A DNA stretch of 40,586 nt from an uncultured Porphyromonadaceae bacterium (GTDB taxonomy: Bacteria; Bacteroidota; Bacteroidia; Bacteroidales; Muribaculaceae), in the NCBI GenBank assembly GCA_905202215.1, contig CAJKRG010000023.1:1-40586 (forward strand), given 5' to 3'. Below, one piece after another: positions 15,591 to 25,359 of the stretch. The notes beneath the pieces were generated by a model. That model searched no databases. It saw nothing but the letters and a program-made list of their open reading frames with translations, and was not told the origin of the DNA. Both the position numbers and the translations under genes were made by a program. Every line of letters begins with the position of its first letter. The stretch's first letter is position 1.

Positions 15591-17348
15591 TTACCAGCCG
15601 GCGTTCTGTTTTAGTTCGCTGAATTTCAGAACTTCGGTGTATGGAATGGGCCCGTAGTACATGTAGTCGCGGTAGTTGCGTGTCTCTACGTCGAAAGGAG
15701 TATAGACGCCGTCGGTGATTTCCATGCCGCGGGCGGTCTCGTTGAGGTTTTCTTTCCACCGGCGCAGGTCGAAGAAGCGGAAACCTTCGAAGCAAAGCTC
15801 TATGCGGCGTTCGTTGCGGATGAGCTGACGCATTTTTTCGGGATCGCCCTTGCATTCCTCGAGGTAGGCGTCGCCGTTTTCAAGACCGATACCTGCACGC
15901 AGACGGATTTCCTTGATTACGTCGTAGGCCGAGAAACCGTTGTTGCCCGATCCGGTGGGACCCCAGGCTTCGTTGGCAGCTTCTGCATAGTTGAGGAAGA
16001 ACTCGGTGTAGCGCATGCGGGCCATGTAGTGTGCGTTGCCCTGGTTGGCGTTGGGATCGCAGTTCACGTCCTGGCGCAGGTGCTTCTTCATGTAGTAGCC
16101 GGTGCGCGTCGAAGTCGAGATTTTGTTGAGGGCGTCGTTGTCGGTGCCGTCGGCGGCTGTGTTTATCACTTTGTTGTTGTGACCGGCGGTGGCTCCGTTA
16201 TAGAGAATGTAGAGCGACAGACGCGGGTCGCGATCGGCATAGGGATTCTGATCGGAGTAGTTGCCCTTGGGGTCGGTGATGGGGTAGCCGTTGGCCATGG
16301 GGAAAGCGTCGACAAGATTCTGGGTCGGGTTGATGCGTCCGTTGCCATAGAGTGTGGGCGGGAAGTTCTCTTTTTCCAGATCGTTGCTGGTGGCGTTGCG
16401 TTCGCCGCGCCATATTACTTCGGCAGGGCTTTCAAAGTCCGAAAGTTTCTCGATGTTGGGGTCGCAGTACCATGTGGCACCGTTGGGATCGAGGCTGTTT
16501 ACGCCGCCTGCGTATTTCACGATTTTGGCATTGGCGTTGGCGGCCTGTTCCCATGTGCAGCCCGAGGCAGCATAGGCGGGGCTGGCGGCCATCAGAGCCA
16601 GGCGGCCCAGGAATGCCTCGACGATTTCGCCGCTGATACGGCCGGTGAATTTGGCACCGTACACGCGTTCGAGCTGGCCGTCGGTTATGCCGGGGTGCTT
16701 GGCGCGGATTTCGTCGAAGCATGAGGAGCCGTAGCGTGTGGGAAGTCCATCGAGCGCGATATTGGCGTCGCGCTGTATGGCTTCGAGGCATTCTGTGAAT
16801 GTATTGCGTGGAACGTTGAAGTTGCTTTCGCTGTTTTCAGACACTTCAATCACAGGGACACCCAGAAGGTTGCCCGACGCATCGATGCCGGCATGCGACT
16901 GCAGGAGGTAGAACATGTGAATGGCGCGGAGGCCGTGAGCCTCGGCTTTGAAACGCTCGGCGAAGAGTTTGTTCACCTCTTCGTCTTTCGACCAGGTGAC
17001 GCGGTCCATATTCTCGAGGAATATGTTGCAGTACTGGATTGCCGAGCGGCAGCCTTCCCAGCGGTTGATGGGATTGTTCTGGGCTGTCCAGCGGCCCGAG
17101 GCCATGATGCGGTAGCCGTTGTTGGCGTCGTTGCTCACGGCGTCGTCGGTGGCCACTTCGTTGTAGGGGAAAGAGCCGTTGTTGGGCAGATAGACGTATA
17201 CTGCACCGAGCATATTCTCGGCGTAGGTGGAGTTATCCTCGAGAAAATCCAGCGGCAGATTGTTCTCGGGTGCCGGTACGAACACATCGTCGCAGCCGGT
17301 GAGTGAGGCTGTCAATGCGAGGAGAGCCGGTATTATTATCTTTTTCAT
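15591..17348 (-). CDS. xusD: SusD-like xylan-binding lipoprotein (second pair)
   Basis: This 585-residue outer-membrane lipoprotein (SLTGC, Cys19) belongs to the SusD/RagB family. It shows the alpha-helical TPR-type N-terminal region, MARMRYTEFFLNYAEAANEA in the middle, IRNERRIELCFEGFRFFDLRRW near the end, and the typical final NAGW. It would act as the lid over its SusC partner, encoded 20 bases upstream, capturing xylo-oligosaccharides at the surface. The start at 17348 opens the lipoprotein signal; an in-frame extension to 17522 lies inside xusC. It corresponds to xusD in the conserved gene order. Confidence 0.95.
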   Translation of the reverse strand: MKKIIIPALLALTASLTGCDDVFVPAPENNLPLDFLEDNSTYAENMLGAVYVYLPNNGSFPYNEVATDDAVSNDANNGYRIMASGRWTAQNNPINRWEGCRSAIQYCNIFLENMDRVTWSKDEEVNKLFAERFKAEAHGLRAIHMFYLLQSHAGIDASGNLLGVPVIEVSENSESNFNVPRNTFTECLEAIQRDANIALDGLPTRYGSSCFDEIRAKHPGITDGQLERVYGAKFTGRISGEIVEAFLGRLALMAASPAYAASGCTWEQAANANAKIVKYAGGVNSLDPNGATWYCDPNIEKLSDFESPAEVIWRGERNATSNDLEKENFPPTLYGNGRINPTQNLVDAFPMANGYPITDPKGNYSDQNPYADRDPRLSLYILYNGATAGHNNKVINTAADGTDNDALNKISTSTRTGYYMKKHLRQDVNCDPNANQGNAHYMARMRYTEFFLNYAEAANEAWGPTGSGNNGFSAYDVIKEIRLRAGIGLENGDAYLEECKGDPEKMRQLIRNERRIELCFEGFRFFDLRRWKENLNETARGMEITDGVYTPFDVETRNYRDYMYYGPIPYTEVLKFSELKQNAGW

Positions 17349-17368
17349 ATCGTGTGTCTCTGATGATA

Positions 17369-20191
17369 TTAGAAATTGATTTTCACGCCGAGGTTGTAGG
17401 AACGCATCTGCGGAGCCATGCCGACGTTGGTCTCGCGGTATTTGCGGTGGCTGCATGCCATCAGCAGGTTGTTGCCGTTCACATACACGTCGAGGCCTTT
17501 GACGAATTTGTCGCGGAACCATCGGGCGGGGAAATTATAGGTGAGCTGCACCTGGTTGAGATAGAAAGCGTCCGACGAGAATGTCCAGAAGTCGGAGGTA
17601 ACGAAGTTGAGGTCGCCGCTCTGGGTGGTGAGTCGGGGATAGGTGGCTGTGGCGGCAGTCTCGGGAGTCCAGCGTCCGCGGACGATATCGGAGTATTTGC
17701 GGTCGCCGTAGACCCATGCGTAGGTGTTGTCCATCACCGCTGTGCCGCCGGCGTTGCCCGAACCGGCCACGAAGAGGGTGAAGCCCTTGTATTCGGCGGT
17801 GAAGTTGAAACCGTAGGTCCAGGGAGCGCCCCAGCGTCCGATCACAACCTGGTCGCGCGAGTCGATGATACCGTCTTTGTTGACGTCCTCGTATTTGAGG
17901 TCGCCGGGCTTGGTATTGTTGTTGATTACGGCGGAGGTGGCGATTTCGGCTTCGTCCTTGAAGAATCCGAGACAGCGGTAGCCGCGCATGGCGTCGACAG
18001 CCGCACCTTCGCTGCGCTGCCAGTCGTATTCCACGGTTTCGCTCACACGGATGTTTTTGGCAGTGGTGTACATGACATTGGCGCCGAGCGACAGAGTGAC
18101 ATCGCCGAAGCGGTGTTTTGCTGCCAGACCGAGGTCGAAACCGGTGCGGCGCTGCTTGCCGTAGTTGATCCAGGGCACGAATGAGCTGTTGGGCCAGCCG
18201 GTAAAGAGGTAGCTGGGATAGAATTCGGTGGCTCTGACGGGAAGACCGTCGGTGTCGATAGTGAAGAATTCGGCGGTTGCCTTGAGGGTGCCGTTCCAGA
18301 GCGAGGTTTCCAGACCGGCATTGAACTCTTTGCGTTTCACGAATGTGAGGTCCGGGTTTGCACCCTGGCGCGATACAAAGGTCTGGATGCCTTTGTGGGC
18401 GTCGTTCCATCCCCACCAGTCGCCGTCGGCGGTAAATTTATTGTCGTAGAGATAATAGCCGTCGATGTCAATATCCTGAAGGATTTTGCCGTATGTCACG
18501 TTGAGACGCAGTTCGTCGACCACAGGAGAGTCTCTGAGGAAGTCTTCCTGGCTGATTCTCCATCCGAGGCTGCCCACAGGCGAGAAACCATTGCGGTGGC
18601 CGGGAGCGAATTTTGCCGAGTGGTTGATGGCGCCGTTGAATTCGGCATAGTATCGACTGTCGTAGTTGTAGGCGGCACGCAGAGCCAGCGAAGCGTTGGT
18701 GGTGCGGTGGTACTGGCCGGTGATGGTGCGCTTGTAGCCGTGGGCTATGAGGTTGGCTTCGACACCGTGAACGTCGTTGAAGCGGTTCTTATAGTCGAAC
18801 TGGCCGGAGAACATGAGGGTCTGGCGTTCGGCCGAATTGCTGATGTTCTGCACACCGCTGCTGAGGTCGTTGCCGAATTTGGTGATGTCTGTGATCATGT
18901 CCTTGCCGTTGTAGTGCGACCACGAGGCCTGATATGTGGCATAGGTGTTGTTGATCGAAGTGGTGTAGCTGGTGTTGTAGTCGACAGCACCGCGGGCCAC
19001 GAAGCGCAGACCGGGCAGGAGTTTGTCGAGACCCAGACGGATACCGGCATCGAACTGCAGCTGACGGCTGGTCCACTTGGAGTAGCCGCCCACATACATT
19101 GCGGCGAAGGGGTTGGTCTGGTGCAGCTGTGTGCCGCCGAGCAGATATCGGCCGTCGACGACATAACGCGAGTTGTTCACCAGAATCCACGAGTTTTCAT
19201 CGCCTTCCTCGATGGCATCCAGGGGGATGAGCGGTACCAGAGGAGCGGCACCGGGAACGGTAGGACGCATTGTGGACGATTCGCTCCAGTAGTTGGACAG
19301 ATCGCTGCGGTTGTCGTAGAAGGTAGCGCTGGTGTTAACCCAGCCGGTCACCCAGTCGTTGAGGCGCAGATCGATGTTGCCGCGCACATTGAGTCGGGTG
19401 GTGCCGTTGTTCTTGCCTTCGCCGAAGTTGAGGATATCGTCGCTGTGATAGAGACCTACCAGCGCATAGAAAGTGGCGAATTTGCCGCCGCCGGTGAACT
19501 GTGCCTGGCCTTCGTAGCGCCACGAGTGATTGCGCAGATAATCGTCGGAGAAGAAGTTGATGTCGGGATAGCGCCAGGGATTCTTGCCCGATGCGTAGTT
19601 GTATATGTCGGTATCGGTGAAAGCCGGCGAAAGACCGTCGTTCCTGCGGGCCTCGTTATAGAGGGTCATATATTCGGCTGCGCCGAGATATTTGGGATAG
19701 CTCTTGGGAGTGTAGAGGCTCACGTCGCCGCGCACCGACACCTCGAGGGCGGCATTGCGTCCGCGCTTGGTGGAGATTAGGATTGCGCCGTTCGAGGCGG
19801 TGCTGCCGTAGAGCACCACTGCCTGCGCACCCTTGAGGAAGGTGATGGTCTCTATTTCCTCGGGTATTACATTGTCGGCGTCGCGGGGTACACCGTCGAC
19901 AAGCACAAGCGCTGCGCCCATGTTCCAGAGCTGGCCGTTGTAGCCGGGTACGAGGCTCTGCATGTTGGAGAGGCTGTATGTGGTGTAGCTTTTCTTCTGA
20001 AGCTCCTGGACGTTCACCTGCGAAACACCGCCGAAGATGTCTTCGGGCGAAGCGCTCCGGAATGCCAGCTGCACTTCGTTGCCGAGAGTGTCGGCTACCG
20101 CGGTGTTGTCGTCATCGGCCATCGCGCTTGCGGGCGAGAGCATTATGGCGGCTGCCAGGGCAGAATATATCAGTTTGTGAATTTTTTCCAT
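17369..20191 (-). CDS. xusC: SusC-like TonB-dependent oligosaccharide transporter, short form (second pair)
   Basis: This is a 940-residue outer-membrane TonB-dependent receptor. A signal peptide ends near residue 25. The plug domain follows almost directly (VQLAFR, GGVSQVNVQEL, LVLVDGVPRDADNVIPEEI, ILISTKRG), then the 22-strand barrel, ending YNLGVKINF. Unlike XusA it lacks the N-terminal carboxypeptidase-D-like extension of about 75 residues and an obvious 'EEVVVVGYG' TonB-box region. The gene begins only 24 bases after xusB, so no missing 5' end is hidden. Such short SusCs are usual for the second pair of xylan PULs. It should import xylan fragments together with the SusD encoded downstream. 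Confidence 0.94.
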   Translation of the reverse strand: MEKIHKLIYSALAAAIMLSPASAMADDDNTAVADTLGNEVQLAFRSASPEDIFGGVSQVNVQELQKKSYTTYSLSNMQSLVPGYNGQLWNMGAALVLVDGVPRDADNVIPEEIETITFLKGAQAVVLYGSTASNGAILISTKRGRNAALEVSVRGDVSLYTPKSYPKYLGAAEYMTLYNEARRNDGLSPAFTDTDIYNYASGKNPWRYPDINFFSDDYLRNHSWRYEGQAQFTGGGKFATFYALVGLYHSDDILNFGEGKNNGTTRLNVRGNIDLRLNDWVTGWVNTSATFYDNRSDLSNYWSESSTMRPTVPGAAPLVPLIPLDAIEEGDENSWILVNNSRYVVDGRYLLGGTQLHQTNPFAAMYVGGYSKWTSRQLQFDAGIRLGLDKLLPGLRFVARGAVDYNTSYTTSINNTYATYQASWSHYNGKDMITDITKFGNDLSSGVQNISNSAERQTLMFSGQFDYKNRFNDVHGVEANLIAHGYKRTITGQYHRTTNASLALRAAYNYDSRYYAEFNGAINHSAKFAPGHRNGFSPVGSLGWRISQEDFLRDSPVVDELRLNVTYGKILQDIDIDGYYLYDNKFTADGDWWGWNDAHKGIQTFVSRQGANPDLTFVKRKEFNAGLETSLWNGTLKATAEFFTIDTDGLPVRATEFYPSYLFTGWPNSSFVPWINYGKQRRTGFDLGLAAKHRFGDVTLSLGANVMYTTAKNIRVSETVEYDWQRSEGAAVDAMRGYRCLGFFKDEAEIATSAVINNNTKPGDLKYEDVNKDGIIDSRDQVVIGRWGAPWTYGFNFTAEYKGFTLFVAGSGNAGGTAVMDNTYAWVYGDRKYSDIVRGRWTPETAATATYPRLTTQSGDLNFVTSDFWTFSSDAFYLNQVQLTYNFPARWFRDKFVKGLDVYVNGNNLLMACSHRKYRETNVGMAPQMRSYNLGVKINF

Positions 20192-20215
20192 TGATGTGAT
20201 TCTTTAATTGGTTTA

Positions 20216-22135
20216 TCACCAGCCGGGATTCTGGCCGAATTCAACATACATTTTCGAGTCGTTGACCTTTAGCGGCAGCCACCAGTGTTTTTCGGTGAAA
20301 TTTCGGGTGAGGATCACTTCCTCGTGGAAACCGATTACTTCGTTTTCCCGGGGATTCTTGGTGTCAACGCCTTTGGAGGAGTCTTTGTCGATACCGTTGA
20401 GGTCGCCGACACGTTGGAATTCCTGCGAGGTCTTGATATTGTAGGGATACTTGTCGAGGAGGAGCCAGCGGCGAAGGTCGTTGAAGCGGTGAGCCTCGAA
20501 AGCGAGTTCGACGGCACGCTCGCGGCGTACTTCGCTCATGAAAGCGTCGAGAGAGCCTGTATACTTGGCGTTGACGGGATCTACGCCTGCTCGGGCACGG
20601 ATGGTATTGATGGCGTCGATTGCCGAGAGAACGCAGTTCGACGATTTGCCTGTAGGCACGCTTGTGGCCTCGGCGGCAGCTTCGGCATACATCAGGTAGA
20701 TGTCGGCCAGTCGCATGTAGGGGATGAGAAGGTGGTTGTTGGCGCCCCAGTTTGCGGCACCGCCCTTGTCCCATTGGTTGAAATCGTCGCGGACGAACTT
20801 ATAGTTGAGATAGCCCGTGCGGCTGCCTTTGATCTGGTCGCGCATCTTGCCGTCGGTGTAGAGGGGGGCGTAGCGGACGTCGTCGGCGCCCTTGTCGCCA
20901 CCGAGTTCCAGGCGGCAGCCGTCGAAGCGGATGTCGTGATAGAAACGCGGGTCGCGGTCTTTCCACGGGTGTGATTTGTCGAAGTGCGAGTCGGGATCGT
21001 CGAGAGGCAGACCGTTTGCCATGCCGTAGTAGTTCACGTAGTTGGCAGTGGGAAGGAATATGATACCGCCTTCGGGGTCGAGGAACTGTGTGCCGTAGCA
21101 GCGGGTCTGGCCCCAGTTCGAGCGGTTCCATTCGATAACGGGGTTGCGGAAGATTGCTTCGGTCGAACCGGGCATGAGACCGCTCTTGCCGTGGGTGAGG
21201 AAGTTTTCCTTATAGTCTTCGAAGGGCACGAGGGCATACTGTGTGCGGCCGCTTTCGACGAGAGAGAGGAGCTCGCCGAAGGCTTCGGCTGCACGGCGGC
21301 AGTAGTCGGAGTTGTAGGTCTGAGAGCCGGTGGATTCCCAGTTCATCAGAGGGCTGCCGGCCCAGAGGAGGTTTTTGCCGAGATATCCGAGTGCCATGAT
21401 CTTATTGATGCGAAGATCATTGTTGCCGCGTGTGGGTGCACCGGTCGATGTCTCGTCCCAGTTTACGGGCAGAAGGTCGGCAGCTTCGCGGAGGTCGGCG
21501 GCAGCCTTGTCGGCGCATTCGTGGTAGGAGAGACGGGGCAGTGTGAGCTTGCCGCCGGCGAGTACTTCTTCGATATAGGGCAGACCGCCGAAGTACTGCA
21601 TGAGCTGGAAGTGGAAGAAACCGCGGAAGAAAAGGAGCTGGCCGCGGATTATGTTCTTCTGTTCCTGTGTGGCGTCGGTGAGATATTCGAGGTTTGCCAG
21701 ACCGATGTTGGCCTTGCGGATGGCATACCACGCGCCCTGCCACAGGGTGGGACGGTTGGCTACCTGATCGGGAGCATAGTCGGTGGTAAAAGCATTGATG
21801 TCCATGAAGCCGCACTGCCAGCCGTCGTGTTCGGACTGCCAGCCCCAGAAGTCGCCCTGGTCTACCTTATAGCCCATGAAGTAGTCTTTTCCGACGTTGA
21901 TGATTTCGTCTTCGCCCCAGTTGAAGGAGTTGTTCCAGTAGCCGGTGGTGAAGTTGGGCACGCAGAAGTACATTTCCTCTACAAACCCCTGGAAGTTATG
22001 GAAATTCTTGAAAGCCTCGTCGGCCGAGATTTCGCTCTCGGGTGCTTTGTCGAGATAGTCGGTGCAGCCCGGCAATACTGTCACGGCAAGGGAGGCGACC
22101 AGAATCGAGACTATATGTTTTTTGAATTTTTTCAT
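20216..22135 (-). CDS. xusB: SusD-like xylan-binding lipoprotein (first pair)
   Basis: This 639-residue outer-membrane lipoprotein has signal MKKFKKHIVSIL...VLPGC (Cys24) followed by TDYLDKAPESEISADEAF, a classic SusD opening. Further family marks are IYLMYAEAAAEA, RRERAVELAFEAHRFNDLRRW and a final NPGW. It binds glycan at the surface and caps the SusC barrel encoded 13 bases upstream. The ATG at 22135 is preferred over one at 22159, which would overlap xusA and place eight residues before the lipoprotein signal. It corresponds to xusB of the xylan utilization system. Confidence 0.95.
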   Translation of the reverse strand: MKKFKKHIVSILVASLAVTVLPGCTDYLDKAPESEISADEAFKNFHNFQGFVEEMYFCVPNFTTGYWNNSFNWGEDEIINVGKDYFMGYKVDQGDFWGWQSEHDGWQCGFMDINAFTTDYAPDQVANRPTLWQGAWYAIRKANIGLANLEYLTDATQEQKNIIRGQLLFFRGFFHFQLMQYFGGLPYIEEVLAGGKLTLPRLSYHECADKAAADLREAADLLPVNWDETSTGAPTRGNNDLRINKIMALGYLGKNLLWAGSPLMNWESTGSQTYNSDYCRRAAEAFGELLSLVESGRTQYALVPFEDYKENFLTHGKSGLMPGSTEAIFRNPVIEWNRSNWGQTRCYGTQFLDPEGGIIFLPTANYVNYYGMANGLPLDDPDSHFDKSHPWKDRDPRFYHDIRFDGCRLELGGDKGADDVRYAPLYTDGKMRDQIKGSRTGYLNYKFVRDDFNQWDKGGAANWGANNHLLIPYMRLADIYLMYAEAAAEATSVPTGKSSNCVLSAIDAINTIRARAGVDPVNAKYTGSLDAFMSEVRRERAVELAFEAHRFNDLRRWLLLDKYPYNIKTSQEFQRVGDLNGIDKDSSKGVDTKNPRENEVIGFHEEVILTRNFTEKHWWLPLKVNDSKMYVEFGQNPGW

Positions 22136-22148
22136 TTTTCCGATGGTA

Positions 22149-25100
22149 TTAGATGTCAAATCTTAAACCGATGTTGAAACGGCGTACGGTCGGGTATGCG
22201 CCCTGGCTGGCGTTGCCTGTGCCGGCGAAGTTCGACTCGCGGTCGTCGGGCATCTTCGACCATACCCAGAGGTTGTTGCCGTTGAAGTAGAGTTTGAGCG
22301 ACGAGAGGCCGAGGTGTTTGATCCAGCTGTTGCTTGTCCAGGTGTAGGCGATCTCGGCATTCTTCAGGCGCACGTACGAGCCGTCGTAGTGGTTGTAGCG
22401 GTTGTCCCATCCGTTGTAGTATGCGGGAGTGGAGTTCCAAACGGGCAGAGGACGGTCGATGTCGGTGCCGTTGGGCGACCAGAAGTTCACGCCTGCGAAA
22501 AGTGTGTTGAGTTTGCCGCGGTAGGATTCGAATACTACGGTGCGGTTGACATTTGTCACGCCGTAGAACTGAAGATAGATGCTCCAGCCTTTCCAGTCCC
22601 AGCCGATGGTGGCGTTGTAGGTATTCTGGGGTGTGCCGCTGTAGCCGTAGGGTGCGCTGTCGGCCGAGTCGATGATACCGTCGCCGTTGTAGTCGACCAT
22701 GATGGGTTGGCCGGGAAGGCGCTGGTCGTCGGATGAGTTGTGGGGAGTCATGGCAATGACATCGTCCCATGTGTTGGCATAGCCGGCGTCGTAGATGATA
22801 TGGTCCTGACCGATGGCGAAGCCTGTGGTCTTGCGGTACGATTCGAGAAGCTGGGGATCGTCGAAGTCGAGAACTTTGTTCTCGGCATGAGTCATGCTGA
22901 AGTTACCCCACAGGTGCATGCCATTGCCGAAAGTCTTGTTGATGCGGAGTTCGATTTCGAAACCTTTGCTTGACACACGGCCGAGGTTGGCGGTAGGAGC
23001 CGAACCGCCGAAGTAGGAGGGAATGGCGCGGCGGCCACCGTCTACAAGAATGTCGCTGCGGCGTTCCTTGAAGAGTTCGACAGTACCTGCCACGAGCGAT
23101 CTCATGAACGAGAAGTCGATACCGAGGTTCTGTTTGAGCGATTTTTCCCAGTGGATGTCGGGGTTACCGATCTGAGATTCCTTATACCATGTATAGGGCG
23201 ATTTCTGGCCGGGAGTGGTTGAGAAACCGAGGGCGTCGTGTGTAGCCCACTGTGTGGCGTAGATCCATCGCTGCCAAATATTGTCGTCGCCGACCTGGCC
23301 GATAGAGTAGCGTACCTTGAGGTTGTCGAGCCAGTTGCGGCTGAACTTCATGAATTTTTCCTCGCTTATGCGCCAGCCCACGGCACCGGAGTTGAAGAAC
23401 TCGAAGCGGTGACGGCGGTCGAATTTTTCGGAACCGTTGTATGCGCCGTTATATTCGACAAAGTAGCGGTCGGCGTAGTTGTATGTGGCGCGGAACGCCC
23501 AGTCCTCGCGGTAGTGGGGGAACTCGCTGCCGGTAGCGCGCTGGTTGCGGTTGAACACACCCATGAGGCTCACATCGTGGTCGCCGAAACGACGGCCCCA
23601 GTTGATCTGGCCCTGATAGAAGATGTTTCGCTGGGTTGCCCGGTTGCGGGCTTCGCCTTCGCGGATGCTCCATTTCATGTCTTCCGAGAAGTCGAGACCG
23701 TTGGTCTGGGTCTGTTCTTTCCAGATAGTTTCGCCGGTTGCAGGATCAATCCATTTATACTGGGGCGAATACCAGTTTTCGCAAATACCGCGGTTGGCTT
23801 CAACGAAAACGTTATCCCACGATACTGTGGCGCTTGCACGCAGACCCTGTGTGATGAAGGAAAGGTCCTGTTCGAGGGTGAAGTCGGTGTTGATGCGGGT
23901 AGTGGTGGTGTATTCCACACCTCCGGTAGCAAGGTTCTGCATGGAGTTGGGAGCGCCCTGTGTGTTGGAGGGATAGTAGCCCCATGTGCCGTCGGAATAT
24001 TTGGGGATGAATGCGTCGGCGGGAGCACCGTAGGCGGCCTGCCACATCTGTGTCGCACCGAAAGAGTCGTCGGCTACGTTGTAGGGCGATTTCTTTTCGC
24101 CGTGCGAGCCCGAGATGTTCATTTTGAAGACTGTCGACTTGGTAATCTGGAAGTCGAGGTTGGAGCGGACGTTCACGCGGTTGAAGCCGTAGCCGCCCTG
24201 ATAGCCGCGGCCGGTTTCATATTCGCGGAAAAGGTCGCCTTCGTGCAGGAAGTCGATTGCAGCGAAGTATTTTACCACTTTTGTACCGCCGCTGATGTTG
24301 ATGTTGGGGTTGTAGGCCATTGCGGTCTTCTTGAAGAGAGCGTCGGCCCAGTCGATGTTGGGATAGCGTTCGGCTTCTTCGAGATTGGCGGGATTGCGGT
24401 ATTTTTCGATTACGCTGATGGGAGTGATGCTGAGCCAGGATTCGGGCTTGAGACCGAGTTCGCGCTCGATAACGCGGTTACGCATATAGAGGGCCTCGGG
24501 CGAACCTTCCGTGCCGGGCAGCTGCGAGGCTGCCTTGACAGTCATGTTGACTCCTACGGAAATCTTGGCGCGTCCTTCGCTACCGCGCTTGGTGGTGATG
24601 AGGATTACGCCGTTGGCGCCTTTCACACCGTAGACTGCGGTTGCGGATGCGTCCTTGAGTACGGATACCGACTGTACGGAACCGATGTCGACCGATGACA
24701 TGGGGCGTTCGATACCGTCGACGAGAACGAGAGGGTCGCTGCCGTTCCACGATGTCTGGCCGCGGATTACGATTTTGGGGTCTTCGTCGCCGGGCATACC
24801 GCTCGACTGCATTGTCACTACGCCGGGGAGGTTACCGGTGAGTGCGGCACCCACGCTCGACACACCGCCCGTGCGGGCCAGTGTCTCTCCGGTTGCCTGT
24901 GTGATAGCACCGACGACTGAAGCTTTCTTCTGCTGGCCGTAGCCTACGACTACGACTTCCTCGAAAGATTCGACTGCCGATGTCATCGTCACATTGATGA
25001 CGTCGCGGCCGTTGACCTTTATGCTTTCGGTCTTCATGCCGGTATATGAGAACGTGAGCACTGCCTTGGCTGGGTCAGGGACATCGATGCGGTATTCACC

Positions 25101-25283
25101 GTCGATATTCGTCACCACGCCTACACGGCTTCCCTCCAGTCTGATTGATACGCCGATCAGCAGCTCGCCGGTGTCGTCGACGACTGTACCGCTGACGATA
25201 CTGGCCCTGGAGGCCGACGTACCGACAAGGCACATCACAAGCAGCAGGAGAATGTAATGAATTCTTTTCTTTACATTTTTCAT
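22149..25283 (-). CDS. xusA: SusC-like TonB-dependent oligosaccharide transporter (first pair)
   Basis: This is a 1044-residue outer-membrane receptor with signal peptide (about 1-28), then a carboxypeptidase-D regulatory-like domain (about 29-100, IVSGTVVDDTGELLIGVSI). The TonB-box region EEVVVVGYG is at 108-116, the plug at about 120-230 (DPLVLVDGIERP, GANGVILITTKRG), and the barrel ends in FNIGLRFDI. It forms a TonB-driven transporter with the SusD encoded next and is the first gene of the conserved xus core. It follows the GH43 gene by 76 bases containing no clear -7 element, so it may be read from the promoter at 27100. The gap contains the 10-base palindrome CTTATATAAG (25323-25332), of unknown meaning. 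Confidence 0.96.
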   Translation of the reverse strand: MKNVKKRIHYILLLLVMCLVGTSASRASIVSGTVVDDTGELLIGVSIRLEGSRVGVVTNIDGEYRIDVPDPAKAVLTFSYTGMKTESIKVNGRDVINVTMTSAVESFEEVVVVGYGQQKKASVVGAITQATGETLARTGGVSSVGAALTGNLPGVVTMQSSGMPGDEDPKIVIRGQTSWNGSDPLVLVDGIERPMSSVDIGSVQSVSVLKDASATAVYGVKGANGVILITTKRGSEGRAKISVGVNMTVKAASQLPGTEGSPEALYMRNRVIERELGLKPESWLSITPISVIEKYRNPANLEEAERYPNIDWADALFKKTAMAYNPNINISGGTKVVKYFAAIDFLHEGDLFREYETGRGYQGGYGFNRVNVRSNLDFQITKSTVFKMNISGSHGEKKSPYNVADDSFGATQMWQAAYGAPADAFIPKYSDGTWGYYPSNTQGAPNSMQNLATGGVEYTTTTRINTDFTLEQDLSFITQGLRASATVSWDNVFVEANRGICENWYSPQYKWIDPATGETIWKEQTQTNGLDFSEDMKWSIREGEARNRATQRNIFYQGQINWGRRFGDHDVSLMGVFNRNQRATGSEFPHYREDWAFRATYNYADRYFVEYNGAYNGSEKFDRRHRFEFFNSGAVGWRISEEKFMKFSRNWLDNLKVRYSIGQVGDDNIWQRWIYATQWATHDALGFSTTPGQKSPYTWYKESQIGNPDIHWEKSLKQNLGIDFSFMRSLVAGTVELFKERRSDILVDGGRRAIPSYFGGSAPTANLGRVSSKGFEIELRINKTFGNGMHLWGNFSMTHAENKVLDFDDPQLLESYRKTTGFAIGQDHIIYDAGYANTWDDVIAMTPHNSSDDQRLPGQPIMVDYNGDGIIDSADSAPYGYSGTPQNTYNATIGWDWKGWSIYLQFYGVTNVNRTVVFESYRGKLNTLFAGVNFWSPNGTDIDRPLPVWNSTPAYYNGWDNRYNHYDGSYVRLKNAEIAYTWTSNSWIKHLGLSSLKLYFNGNNLWVWSKMPDDRESNFAGTGNASQGAYPTVRRFNIGLRFDI

Positions 25284-25359
25284 TGCGTTGGATTTAGATT
25301 TAATAGATGATATTGAATTGGTCTTATATAAGGATAAGGATTAGTTCCGTTGTATCCGA

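Noticed and set aside
15555..15855. N-terminal extension of xusE (and similar ones for xusD, GH97, the SASA esterase and GH115)
   Set aside because: The extra residues are arginine-rich or overlap neighbouring genes, whereas an internal ATG in each case opens a clean signal or lipoprotein signal.
17369..20215. Short XusC as a 5'-truncated pseudogene
   Set aside because: An intact signal peptide is present, the gap to xusB is only 24 bases, and the short form is usual for the second SusC in xylan loci.
23238..24698. Long open frame of 486 codons on the + strand opposite xusA, with others of 461 codons (18395-19780) and 431 codons (27236-28531)
   Set aside because: They lie fully antisense to well-supported SusC and GH43 genes, have valine/glycine-rich shadow composition, no recognisable domain and no promoter or leader. 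They are mirror frames of GC-rich coding sequence.
25323..25332. Palindrome CTTATATAAG between the GH43 and xusA genes as an operator or second promoter
   Set aside because: It is a simple AT-rich palindrome with no TAnnTTTG element nearby. The genes are close enough to share a transcript. Kept only as a remark under xusA.
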